Counted from the first letter of the stretch, positions 23,793 through 32,581 are shown. The stretch is 64,000 bases of DNA from an uncultured Christensenella sp. (GCA_910584155.1 CAJTYG010000002.1:1-64000); one strand, 5' to 3'. Notes: generated from the letters alone by a model not told the origin. Numbers and translations: made by a program.

Positions 23793-25373
23793 ATGTACAC
23801 TAAATTTTATGAAGAATTTACAAGAATGACCAACGGCAGCTATAAGATGATAAAGCTGTCGTCGGCAAAATACGAAAAAGCTAAAAATCTGCTGACCGTA
23901 AATTTTATCATTTCCGCATTTGAGGTGAGCTCGTTTGACGACGCTCAAAAAAACGGCGTTGCAGAGGCAATAAGAAAGATGTTTCCCGGTGTAAAGGTGG
24001 CTGTGACGTATACCCGTACATACGCCGACTCTATGGTCGTCACAAACAAGGTGATGGAATACCTGTATAAAAGCAGTCAGATGATATTCCGCAGTCTGAA
24101 GGAAAGCGACGTTTCCGTGCGGGTGACCGACGACGAGCTTTTTGTGACCGTAAAGCTTACATCTACATTCTATCAGATGTTTATGGAAGCCTCACTCGAA
24201 AGCGAGCTTAAAGACTATCTCGAATGTCTGTTTACGCAGGCGATAAGCGTAAGAGCGGAGGAGGTCGCCGACAGCAACGAGGGCGGATTTGAATTTGTTA
24301 TGCCGTCCGCAACTAAGCCCGAATATTCCGACCTGCGCCTGATAACCGTCGACGTGGGCGAAAAGCTTATGGCAAGAGGCAAAACCGAGGGCGTATCGCA
24401 AATGCCTTCCTACATATCCGACGTCAAAAAGGAGTGTCAGGGCTGCGTGCTTTGCGGCAAGCTGTCAAACATATCAAAGCGTTTTTATAACAATAAGAAA
24501 TACAGTGCGGACAACCCCAAAAACGGCCCCGAAAAGCTGCCGCTGATTCGTTTTATGATAGACGATACGACGGGAAAAATTGAATGTACGTGCTTCCCGA
24601 GATTCGACGAGGCGGACGCTCTCGAAACTACATTGTATTCCGCAAAAGAGGTGGTCTGCGTGGGCGACGTGTCTCGCTATAACGGCAATCTGTCTATGAC
24701 GGCTTCGGCGGTGTTTGCCTGCACGGTGGACTATGACAGTATAAAGGAATCGCAGGGCAAGCCTGCGCCTAAGGAATACAACACCGTTTATCCCGAAAAC
24801 TGCCTGTCCGTATCGCAGCAGAGCTTCATCGACGAGGAAGAAAAGGTCAGTTCGTTTTTGAAGGGAAAGACTTTGGTCATCTTTGACCTCGAAACTACGT
24901 CAACATCAACCGAAACCGCCGAAATCATACAGCTTTCTGCGCTAAAGGTCGTGGACGGCGTGGAAAAACAGACGTTTACAACCTTTGTAAAGCCTACTAA
25001 AAGCATACCGAAAGAGATTGTCGAGCTTACCTCTATAGACGACGGTATGGTAGCAAACGCACCGAGGATTGCCGACGTCATACCCGATTTCTTCAAATTT
25101 ACGCAAAACTCGGTGCTCGTTGGGCACAATATCATTGGCTACGATTTCCCCATAATCAACAGAGTGGCAGGCGATATGGGCTACAAGTTTAAAAACGAGC
25201 TTATCGATACGCTCACGCTGTCGAGAGTGTATTTGAAGGAAATGAGCAATCATAAGCTGACTACGCTAAGCAAAGCGCTCAAGCTCGAGCACGAAAACGC
25301 TCACCGTGCGGATGCGGACGTGCTCGCTACGTGGGGCGTTTTAAAGGAAATTGCAAGAAGAATGGAAAATTAA
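23793..25373 (+). CDS. PolC-like protein with OB fold and 3'-5' exonuclease, no polymerase
   Basis: This 526-aa protein occupies the place where Firmicutes carry polC (between ispG/proS and rimP). Its N-terminal part (1-150) is unassigned but PolC-like in position. Residues about 210-315 look like an OB-fold module (FMIDDTTGKIECTCFPR, VVCVGDVSRYNGNLSMTAS), preceded by a Cys cluster (C215, C218, C221). Residues 355-526 are a DEDDh exonuclease with D365/E367 (IFDLETTS), D451 (HNIIGYDFP) and H504/D509 (HRADAD). No PHP domain separates the OB and exonuclease parts, and the palm/fingers polymerase region of PolC is missing. It may be a proofreading or repair nuclease. GAGGTAATT precedes the ATG. 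Confidence 0.75.
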   Translation: MYTKFYEEFTRMTNGSYKMIKLSSAKYEKAKNLLTVNFIISAFEVSSFDDAQKNGVAEAIRKMFPGVKVAVTYTRTYADSMVVTNKVMEYLYKSSQMIFRSLKESDVSVRVTDDELFVTVKLTSTFYQMFMEASLESELKDYLECLFTQAISVRAEEVADSNEGGFEFVMPSATKPEYSDLRLITVDVGEKLMARGKTEGVSQMPSYISDVKKECQGCVLCGKLSNISKRFYNNKKYSADNPKNGPEKLPLIRFMIDDTTGKIECTCFPRFDEADALETTLYSAKEVVCVGDVSRYNGNLSMTASAVFACTVDYDSIKESQGKPAPKEYNTVYPENCLSVSQQSFIDEEEKVSSFLKGKTLVIFDLETTSTSTETAEIIQLSALKVVDGVEKQTFTTFVKPTKSIPKEIVELTSIDDGMVANAPRIADVIPDFFKFTQNSVLVGHNIIGYDFPIINRVAGDMGYKFKNELIDTLTLSRVYLKEMSNHKLTTLSKALKLEHENAHRADADVLATWGVLKEIARRMEN

Positions 25374-25377
25374 AAGA

Positions 25378-25775
25378 TATAACGAACACTCATTGCGAAG
25401 CTTAGAACAAGCGCTCGCAAGGCGAGCGCTAAATTGAGTGTCAAGCACGCTCTTAGTACAAGTGAACGGGCAAGTGTTGTTTTTATGCCCGTGAACGAGT
25501 GAAATAATGAGAGGGTGTTGGCTGTTTGCGCAGACCGTAAGGAACGTAGTGACGGAATAGCAATTGTTGGCGAAGCCCAATTGCGTCTTGTCGCCCCCAC
25601 GAACGACGGAAAGTATATGTAGAGAAAGAGCGGGCTACTGCACGCATCTAAGTTTGAGCGGGGGAGAACGGGGTCCCCGTCAAACGCCCCTGTTTGATGG
25701 GGTTATAATATCGGCGAGACCGGAAAGAGGGGGCTATTTTATTTAGAGTAGACAACGAACACTCGTTGCGAACTT
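25378..25775 (-). repeat. Repeat D, copy 2 (inverted), with an internal F hairpin
   Basis: It is the reverse complement of the 60.6-kb copy: CATTGCGAAGCTTAGAACAA, GCGCTCGCAAGGCGAGCGC, TGTCGCCCCCACGAACGACG and GGCGAGACCGGAAAGAGGGG are recognisable in order. It is longer because of extra sequence, including an F hairpin at 25670-25702. CAACGAACACTCGTTGCGAA repeats at its right edge (about 25752). It starts only 5 bp after the exonuclease stop codon. Confidence 0.65.
25670..25702 (+). repeat. F hairpin, copy 1
   Basis: GGGG-T then the 11-bp stem CCCCGTCAAAC / GTTTGATGGGG with loop GCCCCT. The loop can pair with the GGGG just upstream, allowing a pseudoknot. Compared with the second copy, three stem pairs change on both strands while loop and upstream G-run stay the same. 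Confidence 0.6.
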
Positions 25776-25777
25776 TG

Positions 25778-25836
25778 GTGGACAATCCCCTCAGTCTGCT
25801 ACGCAGACAGCTCCCCTTACTAAGGGGAGCTTTAAT
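25778..25836 (+). repeat. Repeat B, copy before rimP region
   Basis: A standard first hairpin (GTCTGCTACGCAGAC) and second hairpin, but the usual GAGCCATAATG end is GAGCTTTAATA here. Confidence 0.8.
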
Positions 25837-25923
25837 AAGGATTGTTTGCTTTACACGTCGTGCCTTGCTAAAGAGAACCTTAATATGGATAAATTAGCCC
25901 AATGATATATATCTAACTGAAAT

Positions 25924-26276
25924 GTCTGGATTGCTTCGGCATAGCCTCGCAATGACGTGCGAGAAAATCGGCGTCTTTGGCTTGCGATTGCTTGCAGTTT
26001 TTGTCTTTTCCTTGAAAGAAAAGTGTCACATAATGACTGATAATGTATCCCTATAGCATTTATGCAAGCAATCGGTCGTTCTGACTTGATTTTCTCGCTG
26101 CTACCGCACAAGCAAAAACTGCGCTACACACTTTCTCGTAAATGGCTATTTTACATCTCGTTCAATTTACATTCGCTTGTTTTTGCTTGTTTGGTGGCAC
26201 ACTTCGTGTGCTTTCTTGTCTAAGCTTCGCAATGGGTTTGCGTTCTGGATTGCTTCGGCATAGCCTCGCAATGACG
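25924..26276 (+). repeat. A-C-A composite repeat, copy 3
   Basis: A is at 25924-25957, C at about 25955-26215, then a GGCACACTTCGTGTGC hairpin, CTAAGCTTCGCAATGGG and a second A (26243-26276) in place of B. The C interior is the long type: GCGATTGCTTGCAG on the left pairs with TGCAAGCAATCGG on the right, about 110 bp apart. The interior of the copy near 63.6 kb is clearly homologous. These repeats and D fill the 1.1 kb between the exonuclease gene and rimP; no gene is seen in it. Confidence 0.75.
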
Positions 26277-26316
26277 AATATAAGGCGCAAAAATATAAAT
26301 TATTTTGTTTATTTGC

Positions 26317-26345
26317 TTGCAATGGTTTAAAATATATGTTATCTT
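26317..26345 (+). promoter_or_regulatory. Promoter of the rimP-nusA-infB operon
   Basis: TTGCAA, a 17-bp spacer and TATCTT. Initiation near 26352 would give a leader of about 110 nt that contains the terminator-like hairpin. Confidence 0.55.
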
Positions 26346-26372
26346 TTAAGTACGATAGTAAAACCCTTACTT

Positions 26373-26400
26373 GAGTGAGCATCAGCTCACTCTTTGTTTT
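26373..26400 (+). terminator. Terminator-like hairpin in the rimP leader (attenuator candidate)
   Basis: GAGTGAGC / GCTCACTC with loop ATCA is followed by TTTGTTTT. It lies downstream of the predicted promoter and 60 bp upstream of rimP, so it would terminate the operon's own transcript unless relieved. In Escherichia coli NusA represses this operon through leader terminators; similar control here is inferred. Confidence 0.6.
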
Positions 26401-26460
26401 GATAGGGTGTATGTGAAACAATATGACGAATAAAATAGCTTGATAGGTAAACGGAACAAT

Positions 26461-26937
26461 ATGGCAAACGAAGTGGGTTTCATCGGCGAAAGCGATATAA
26501 AGGCTGTCAATACGGCGATAGAGGGTGCAATATCCGCAGGCTTTTGCGATATAGAGCTTGTAGAGGTGCGATATTTCAAACAGTACGGCACACCGACGAT
26601 AGAGGCGCTCATATGGAAAAAGAGCGGCATTTCGCTTGACGACTGCGAGGCGGTGCACAATGTCGTATCCGCCGAGCTTGACAAATTTGATAGCTGCTTC
26701 GATGGGGCGTATACGCTCAACATATCGTCTATGGGACTCGACCGCAAAATAGTCACCGACGACGACTTCCGCAGGGCGCTCGACACCGAGATAGAGTGCG
26801 TTTCGCAGGACAAAAAGAAAATTCACGGAGTGCTTAAGGCGTTTGACGCAGATACTGTGACGCTCGCCTCGGACACTCGGGAAAAAATAATAAAAAGAAA
26901 CAATTTGACCAAAGTACAGCCGTACGTGAGGTTTTAG
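26461..26937 (+). CDS. rimP: Ribosome maturation factor RimP
   Basis: RimP assists 30S assembly. This 158-aa protein shows the family pattern: an N-terminal alpha/beta domain with LVEVRYFKQYGTPTIEALIW, the hinge NISSMGLDRKIVTDDDFRR (SSPGLDRPL-like), and a C-terminal Sm-like barrel. The ATG is preferred over a TTG seven codons upstream because MANE fits the usual start; the ribosome binding site is weak either way. nusA follows after 12 bp. Confidence 0.92.
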   Translation: MANEVGFIGESDIKAVNTAIEGAISAGFCDIELVEVRYFKQYGTPTIEALIWKKSGISLDDCEAVHNVVSAELDKFDSCFDGAYTLNISSMGLDRKIVTDDDFRRALDTEIECVSQDKKKIHGVLKAFDADTVTLASDTREKIIKRNNLTKVQPYVRF

Positions 26938-26949
26938 GAGGACATAGCA

Positions 26950-28035
26950 ATGATGAACAAAGAGTTCTTCCAAGCATTAGACGAGTTGGAAAGAGAGTAC
27001 AGAATTCCAAAAGAATCTATGGTGGAATCTATCGAGGCGGGCATGGCGTCCGCATACAAAAAGGAATTTGGCTTTACAAGCCCGATATCCGTGCGTCTCA
27101 ACGAGGAAAAGATGACGATAAAGGTGTATGCGCACAAGCTTGTCGTTGAGGAAGTCGAGGACGACGATACGCAGATATGCATTGAAGATGCGCAGTACAT
27201 CGACCCTAAATACAAGGTCGGCGACGTGGTCATCGAGGACATCACTCCAAAGGATTTTTCAAGAATTGCCGCTCAGACAGCTAAACAGGTCATTTTGCAG
27301 CGCATAAACGACATCAAAAAGGATATGGTGCTGAACGAAATGAGCCGCCGTCAGGGCGAGATACTCAGCGCAATCGTCAGACGTAAGGAAGGCAACACCG
27401 TGTTTGTCGAAATCACGGGCACGCAGATGGAAGGCGTGATGATGCAGTCCGATCAGGTCCCGACCGAAACCTACAACGTCAACGACGTCATCAAGGTTTA
27501 TATCAAAAAGATAAGAGAATCCATGAGAGGCGGCGCTCAGGTTGTTGTGTCGAGAAGCTCCGCAGGCTTCGTACGCCGTTTGTTCGAGCTCGAGGTGCCC
27601 GAAATCAAGGCGGGGCTTGTGAAAATAGTCAACATCGTCAGAGAAGCGGGCTTCCGTACAAAGATATCCGTCAGAAGCGAGGACCCCAACGTCGACGCCG
27701 TAGGCTCCTGCATAGGCAATAAGGGCGTGCGTGTAAACAACATCATTGCAGAGCTCGGCGGAAGCGAGAAGATAGACGTTGTGGAATATTGCGACGACTC
27801 TATCGAATACATCGCCCGTGCGCTCAGTCCCGCTCAGGTCTTCCTCGTATCCATCAATGAGGAAGAAAAGACGGCTAAGGTCATCGTGCATGACGAAAAA
27901 CTTAGCCTTGCTATCGGCAGAAACGGTCAGAACGCAAGACTTGCCGCAAAGCTCACTGGCTGGAAGATAGACGTAAAGCCCTATTCCACATTCAGCGAGG
28001 AGCACAGCGTCACAGACGGTGAAAGCATTGAGTAA
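26950..28035 (+). CDS. nusA: Transcription termination/antitermination factor NusA
   Basis: NusA binds RNA polymerase and nascent RNA and modulates pausing and termination. This 361-aa protein has the N-terminal RNAP-binding domain (1-125), an S1 domain (about 135-200), and KH1 and KH2 (about 205-345) with VGSCIGNKGVRVNNI and LAIGRNGQNARLAAKLTGW. There is no C-terminal acidic repeat domain, as is usual outside proteobacteria. TAGGAGG precedes the ATG ATG start. The end overlaps rnpM. Confidence 0.97.
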   Translation: MMNKEFFQALDELEREYRIPKESMVESIEAGMASAYKKEFGFTSPISVRLNEEKMTIKVYAHKLVVEEVEDDDTQICIEDAQYIDPKYKVGDVVIEDITPKDFSRIAAQTAKQVILQRINDIKKDMVLNEMSRRQGEILSAIVRRKEGNTVFVEITGTQMEGVMMQSDQVPTETYNVNDVIKVYIKKIRESMRGGAQVVVSRSSAGFVRRLFELEVPEIKAGLVKIVNIVREAGFRTKISVRSEDPNVDAVGSCIGNKGVRVNNIIAELGGSEKIDVVEYCDDSIEYIARALSPAQVFLVSINEEEKTAKVIVHDEKLSLAIGRNGQNARLAAKLTGWKIDVKPYSTFSEEHSVTDGESIE

Positions 28036-28279
28036 TCCAAAGGATACAAGAATGTGCATTGCCTGCCGCATGCACTCGGACAAGTCGGAAATGCTGCGCA
28101 TAGTGCGCAAGCCCAACGGCGAGATAGCTTTGGACGATAGCAAAAGGGCGGACGGCAGAGGCGTTTATTTACATTGCGACGAGCAGTGCATTGCAAAAGC
28201 CGTACGTCGCAAGCTGTTGAACGGCGCATTTAAATGCAGCGTGAGCGAGGCTGTGTATGAGCAAATTAAAATCAAATGA
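28019..28279 (+). CDS. rnpM: RNase P modulator RnpM (YlxR)
   Basis: This 86-aa DUF448 protein has the family core RMCIACRMHSDKSEMLRIV, DDSKRADGRGVYLHCDEQCI and KAVRRKLL. YlxR/RnpM binds the RNase P RNA and modulates its activity in Bacillus; the RNase P RNA gene itself is at 56.8 kb in this window. The start is GTG inside the end of nusA (17 bp overlap), with a TTG three codons later as an alternative. It overlaps ylxQ. Confidence 0.9.
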   Translation: MKALSNPKDTRMCIACRMHSDKSEMLRIVRKPNGEIALDDSKRADGRGVYLHCDEQCIAKAVRRKLLNGAFKCSVSEAVYEQIKIK

Positions 28280-28547
28280 TTTAGCTCCGTATATAGGTCT
28301 TGCCCAAAGGGCAAACGCAGTGCTGTACGGCGAGGATATAATTCTTGAGCGTATCAGGCTTGCAAGAGTGGTGCTGATAGACAAAAGAGCCTCGGACAAA
28401 TATAAAGAGAGGCTCAAAAGAGAGATAACCGCTTGTCCGCTTTTTGTAGCGGACGGGCTGAGAGAGGCGTTGCACAGGGACGGCGTAAACGCCGTTGCCG
28501 TCACAAATGACGGACTTGCAAACGCTATAATCGAAATATTGAGGTGA
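28257..28547 (+). CDS. ylxQ: L7Ae-family RNA-binding protein YlxQ
   Basis: This 96-aa L7Ae/L30e-fold protein has IGLAQRANAVLYGEDIILERIR, VVLIDKRASDKYKERL and an alpha/beta alternation typical of kink-turn binding proteins. It is found between ylxR and infB in most Firmicutes. The in vivo target is uncertain. The ATG lies 23 bp inside rnpM, so translation is likely coupled. Confidence 0.88.
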   Translation: MSKLKSNDLAPYIGLAQRANAVLYGEDIILERIRLARVVLIDKRASDKYKERLKREITACPLFVADGLREALHRDGVNAVAVTNDGLANAIIEILR

Positions 28548-28549
28548 AT

Positions 28550-31246
28550 ATGCCTGAAAACAAAAAAGAAGCAAACGTTGACGTCATCAAATCTTTGGCG
28601 GAATTTAAAAGCGGTAAGCTGAGTGCGCTGAACTCGGAAATAGCCCGTGAAAAATCAAAGGTGAACGTGCTTGTCGCAACTATCAAGGCAAAGCGTGACG
28701 CTCTTGCCGCAAAGCTCGAGGAAGAGGCTTTGGCAAAGCAAGAGGAAACTGCTACTGTCCCCGAGCCGCCGAAAGCCGAGGTTAAAGAAACAGAGGCTCC
28801 CGAAAAAGAGCCTGTCCTTCCCGTTGTCGAAAATGCCGTCGAAAATAAGGTTGAAAAGCCCTCCGACAAAAAAGAGGAACAGCCGCCTCAAAAGGTAGCC
28901 GAGCCCCAACCTAAAAAGACGGAAGCGCCTGCGGCAGTTGAAAAAAAGAATACCGCAAAAGAGTCTAAGCCGCAAAAACCGCAAAAGCCTACAGTAGAGG
29001 CAAAAACTCCTTTCGAGCAGGTCATAGTTTCAGAGGACGGCGAGGTGCGCCGTGTATACGTTCCGCCGATACCAACGCCAAAGCCGAAGGTGCAGACGAG
29101 AGTATTCGGACAAAACGGCTATCAGCAGCCCCGTCCGCAAAGACCGCAAAACGGAAATCCGCAGGGCGCAAGACCTCAGCAGGGGGCAGGTGCACGCCGT
29201 CCTATGGGCGCAGGCGCAGCGGGTTTGCCTCCACGTATGCCGTCGGGCGCACAGGCTTTTCCGCCTGCTAAGCCCAACGCTCAAAAGGGCAAGAGCGGCA
29301 AGCAAAACGCAAACGGCAGCTCAAACAGATTTGACGACCGCACGATGAACAAGCGTGCTCTGCTCAAAAAGGGCTACATTGTCGACGACCGCATTTCATA
29401 CGACGAGGACGGCGAGGTAGTAGTGCGCAGCTACAAGGCGGGCAGCCGCAGCAGAGACGGCGGCAACAGCTCGACTATAGTCATCGAAAACGCAGTGATA
29501 ACCACCGATCCCGTGCCTATCAAGACGCTGAGCGAAAAGATAGGCAAATCGGCAGCCGAGATAGTAAAAACGCTTTTCATACTCGGCATTATGAAAACTA
29601 TAAACGACAACATCGACTTCGAAACGGCGGAGCTCGTCGCAAGCGAATTCGGCATTACGCTCGAATATAAGCCCGACGTTACGCTTGAAGACGCACTCAT
29701 CGCTCAGCACGAGGTGGACGACGTTGAGGAATTGGACAATCTCGTCCCACGTCCGCCTATCATCACCATAATGGGACACGTCGACCACGGCAAGACTTCG
29801 CTGCTTGACTACATCAGAAAGACGCAGGTCACAAAGGGCGAAGCGGGCGGAATCACGCAGCATATCGGCGCATATACAATTACGCTTGACGGTGCTCCTA
29901 TAACCTTCCTCGATACCCCCGGTCACGAGGCGTTTACGTCCATGCGTGCAAGAGGTGCGCAGGTGACGGATATCGCAGTGCTCGTGGTCGCTGCCGACGA
30001 CGGAATTATGCCGCAGACGATAGAGGCTATCAACCACGCAAAGCAAGCGGACGTGCCTATCGTCGTTGCGGTAAACAAGATAGACAGACCCGGCGCTAAG
30101 CCCGAAAGAGTTTTGCAACAGCTTGCCGAGCAAGGCGTTATGCCCGAGCAGTGGGGCGGCGAAACCCCCGTTGTCAACGTATCCGCAAAGACGGGACAGG
30201 GCGTGCAAGACCTGTTGCTGCAGATACTTACGAGAGCGGAGGTTATGGAATTGCGTGCAAATCCCGACCGCAACGCAAGAGGCACTATCATAGAAGCGAA
30301 GCTCGATAAGGGCTTGGGCAAGATAGCGACTATACTTGTGCAGACAGGTACGCTGCACGTCGGCGACAACGTGGTCGCAGGCGTATGCACGGGTAAGATA
30401 AGAGCGATGATAGACGACAAGGGCAGAAAGGTCAAGGCTGCCGGTCCGTCTACGCCTGTATCCGTCACGGGTTGGGACGACGTGCCCGAAGCGGGCGACC
30501 GTATAGACGTCGTAGCAGACGAAAAATTTGCAAGAGAGCTTGCCGAAGAGCGTAAGCTCAAGCTTGCAAGTGCGCAGGCGCAGAGTACGTCGGTGTCGCT
30601 CAACGACCTGTTCGACAAGATTTCAAAGGGCGAGCTGAAGTCTGTCAAGCTCATCATCAAGGCTGACGTACAGGGCTCGGTCGAGGCGGTAAAGCAGTCG
30701 CTTGCAAAGCTCGGCAACGACGAGGTTACAATAGATATCATTCACAGCGCAGTCGGCGGAATTAAAGAAAGCGACGTTCTGCTTGCAGAAACCGCAGGCG
30801 CTATCATCATAGGCTTTAACGTGCGCCCCGATACAAACGCAAAAACGCTTGCCGCTCAAAAGAAAATCGACATACGTTTTTACGACATCATCTACAATGC
30901 TATCGAGGACGTGGAAAAGGCTGTCAAGGGCTTGCTTGCGCCTAAGTTCAAGGAAGTCGTGCTCGGCAGCGCCGAAATACGCAGAGTATACAAAATCAAG
31001 GGCGTCGGCACTATCGCAGGCTGCTACGTCGTCGAGGGCAAAATTGCAAGAAACGCAAAGGCAAGGCTTATCCGCAACGGCACGGTCGAGTATACGGGCG
31101 AAATCGCATCGCTGCGCCACGAAAAGGACGACGTCAAGGAAATGGCAAGAGGCTTCGAGTGCGGCGTAACGCTTAGCAATTATCAGGACATCAAAGAGGG
31201 CGATATCATAGAAGCGTTTGTTATGGAGATGCAAAATGAAAATTAA
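28550..31246 (+). CDS. infB: Translation initiation factor IF-2
   Basis: IF2 places fMet-tRNA on the 30S subunit and promotes subunit joining. This 898-aa protein has a long low-complexity N-terminal region (charged EKEP/KPQKPQKP, then RPQRPQNGNPQGARPQ), an IF2-N module (about 325-375) and the GTPase domain with GHVDHGKTS (about 408), DTPGHEAF and NKIDRP, followed by domains II-IV. The ATG is chosen because GAGGTGA (28541-28547) is its ribosome binding site; the GTG within that motif is not the start. Confidence 0.97.
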   Translation: MPENKKEANVDVIKSLAEFKSGKLSALNSEIAREKSKVNVLVATIKAKRDALAAKLEEEALAKQEETATVPEPPKAEVKETEAPEKEPVLPVVENAVENKVEKPSDKKEEQPPQKVAEPQPKKTEAPAAVEKKNTAKESKPQKPQKPTVEAKTPFEQVIVSEDGEVRRVYVPPIPTPKPKVQTRVFGQNGYQQPRPQRPQNGNPQGARPQQGAGARRPMGAGAAGLPPRMPSGAQAFPPAKPNAQKGKSGKQNANGSSNRFDDRTMNKRALLKKGYIVDDRISYDEDGEVVVRSYKAGSRSRDGGNSSTIVIENAVITTDPVPIKTLSEKIGKSAAEIVKTLFILGIMKTINDNIDFETAELVASEFGITLEYKPDVTLEDALIAQHEVDDVEELDNLVPRPPIITIMGHVDHGKTSLLDYIRKTQVTKGEAGGITQHIGAYTITLDGAPITFLDTPGHEAFTSMRARGAQVTDIAVLVVAADDGIMPQTIEAINHAKQADVPIVVAVNKIDRPGAKPERVLQQLAEQGVMPEQWGGETPVVNVSAKTGQGVQDLLLQILTRAEVMELRANPDRNARGTIIEAKLDKGLGKIATILVQTGTLHVGDNVVAGVCTGKIRAMIDDKGRKVKAAGPSTPVSVTGWDDVPEAGDRIDVVADEKFARELAEERKLKLASAQAQSTSVSLNDLFDKISKGELKSVKLIIKADVQGSVEAVKQSLAKLGNDEVTIDIIHSAVGGIKESDVLLAETAGAIIIGFNVRPDTNAKTLAAQKKIDIRFYDIIYNAIEDVEKAVKGLLAPKFKEVVLGSAEIRRVYKIKGVGTIAGCYVVEGKIARNAKARLIRNGTVEYTGEIASLRHEKDDVKEMARGFECGVTLSNYQDIKEGDIIEAFVMEMQNEN

Positions 31247-31622
31247 AATGGAACGCATAAACTCCGAGCTTGCCCGCCAGATTTCAAAAATCATCGCCGA
31301 GGATGTAAAGGATCCTCGGCTCGGCGACGCCATAATCGGCGTTACAAAGGTGCGCACAACGCCTGATTTGAAATACGCAAAGGTGTATATTTCCGTCTAT
31401 GCACCGTCAAAGGAGCTTGTTACGGAAGCGTTTTATACTGTTTGCAGAGCGTCGACGTTCATACGCAACAGGCTTAAGGACTGCGTACAGATGCGCCTTT
31501 TGCCCGAGCTTAACTTTGTGCTCGATGAAACCGAAGAGCACAGCGTCGTCATCGAACAACTGCTTGCGCAAATCAAAAAAGAAGGATATTCGGATACATC
31601 CGACGAAAACAGCGACAACTGA
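31236..31622 (+). CDS. rbfA: Ribosome-binding factor A
   Basis: RbfA is a KH-fold assembly factor for the 30S subunit that acts on the 16S 5' end. This 128-aa protein has RINSELARQISKIIAEDVKDPRL at its start and a C-terminal LPELNFVLDETEEHSVVIEQLL block. GGAG at 31225-31228, inside the end of infB, serves the ATG; the two genes overlap by 11 bp. nrnA starts 2 bp after its stop. Confidence 0.95.
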   Translation: MKIKMERINSELARQISKIIAEDVKDPRLGDAIIGVTKVRTTPDLKYAKVYISVYAPSKELVTEAFYTVCRASTFIRNRLKDCVQMRLLPELNFVLDETEEHSVVIEQLLAQIKKEGYSDTSDENSDN

Positions 31623-31624
31623 GT

Positions 31625-32581
31625 ATGGACGAAAGATACGCACAGGTTGCCAGAAATCTCAATAAGGCAAAGGATATCGCTATCTATTGCCACACAAATC
31701 CCGACGGCGACACGCTATCGAGCTCGCTTGCGCTTTACAGTGCGCTCAAAAACCTCGGTAAGCAGGTCAGTATATATTGCGACGGTCCCGTTCCGACAAA
31801 ATTTCATTGTCTGAGCGGCTATGAAAATATCGCATTTCCGCACAAGGGCGTGCACGAGCTTGCCGTCAGCGTTGACTGCGCAAGTATAGACCGCCTCGGG
31901 CAGTGTATGAAATCGTTTTTGTCCGCAAAGACACAGATAGCGATAGACCACCATGCGAGCTTTGCAAGGTTTGCGGAGCTTTGTCTTGTGGACGCACAGG
32001 CTGCCGCCTGCGCACAGATAATTTATAAGCTTTTAAAGCAGATGAAGGCGGTGGACGACCAAATCGCAAAGCTGCTGTTTGCAGGCATAGTGACCGACAG
32101 CGGCTGCTTTGCATATTCGAGCGTAACAAAGGAAACGCATCAGATCGCCTGCGAGCTTTTAGACTATGATTTTAACGGCTCCGACGTGATTTACGACGTT
32201 TTCAGAAGCTCGGATTTAAACAAATTCAACCTCAAGTGCAGAGTGCTTGAAAAAATCAAGTTTTATTCGGACAATCAAATCGCAATAATCGTATTCAATA
32301 AGGCTGATTTTGAGGCTACGGGCACGGACACTTCGTATACCGAGGGTATCATTGCCGAGGTCATTGCAATAGAGGACGTCAAGGTCGCATATTCGCTTGC
32401 GGAGGTAGGCAACAAAAGCTACAAGGTGAGCATTCGCACAAAGGATAAGCTTGTCGACGCCGCCGATATCGCAATGAATATGGGCGGAGGCGGACATAAA
32501 GCCGCCGCAGGCTGCCGAGTAAACGGCTATCTGGAAGACATAATCGAAAAGCTCCTCAAATACGCAAACGACAGGCTCTGA
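31625..32581 (+). CDS. nrnA: DHH/DHHA1 phosphoesterase, NrnA-type nanoRNase/pAp phosphatase
   Basis: NrnA degrades 2-5-nt RNAs and dephosphorylates pAp. This 318-aa protein has the metal-binding motifs HTNPDGDTLSSSLAL (about 23-37), SVDCAS, and AIDHHAS (DHH), then FAGIVTDSGCF, and the DHHA1 substrate-binding GGGGHKAAAGCRV near the C-terminus (about 284-300). Its location between rbfA and truB matches other Firmicutes. Confidence 0.95.
   Translation: MDERYAQVARNLNKAKDIAIYCHTNPDGDTLSSSLALYSALKNLGKQVSIYCDGPVPTKFHCLSGYENIAFPHKGVHELAVSVDCASIDRLGQCMKSFLSAKTQIAIDHHASFARFAELCLVDAQAAACAQIIYKLLKQMKAVDDQIAKLLFAGIVTDSGCFAYSSVTKETHQIACELLDYDFNGSDVIYDVFRSSDLNKFNLKCRVLEKIKFYSDNQIAIIVFNKADFEATGTDTSYTEGIIAEVIAIEDVKVAYSLAEVGNKSYKVSIRTKDKLVDAADIAMNMGGGGHKAAAGCRVNGYLEDIIEKLLKYANDRL

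Noticed and set aside
25378..25775. Protein-coding gene in the D repeat
   Set aside because: Open frames are short, in different phases in each copy, and lack start signals.
28544..28546. GTG start for infB
   Set aside because: It is part of the GAGGTGA ribosome binding site for the ATG two codons later.
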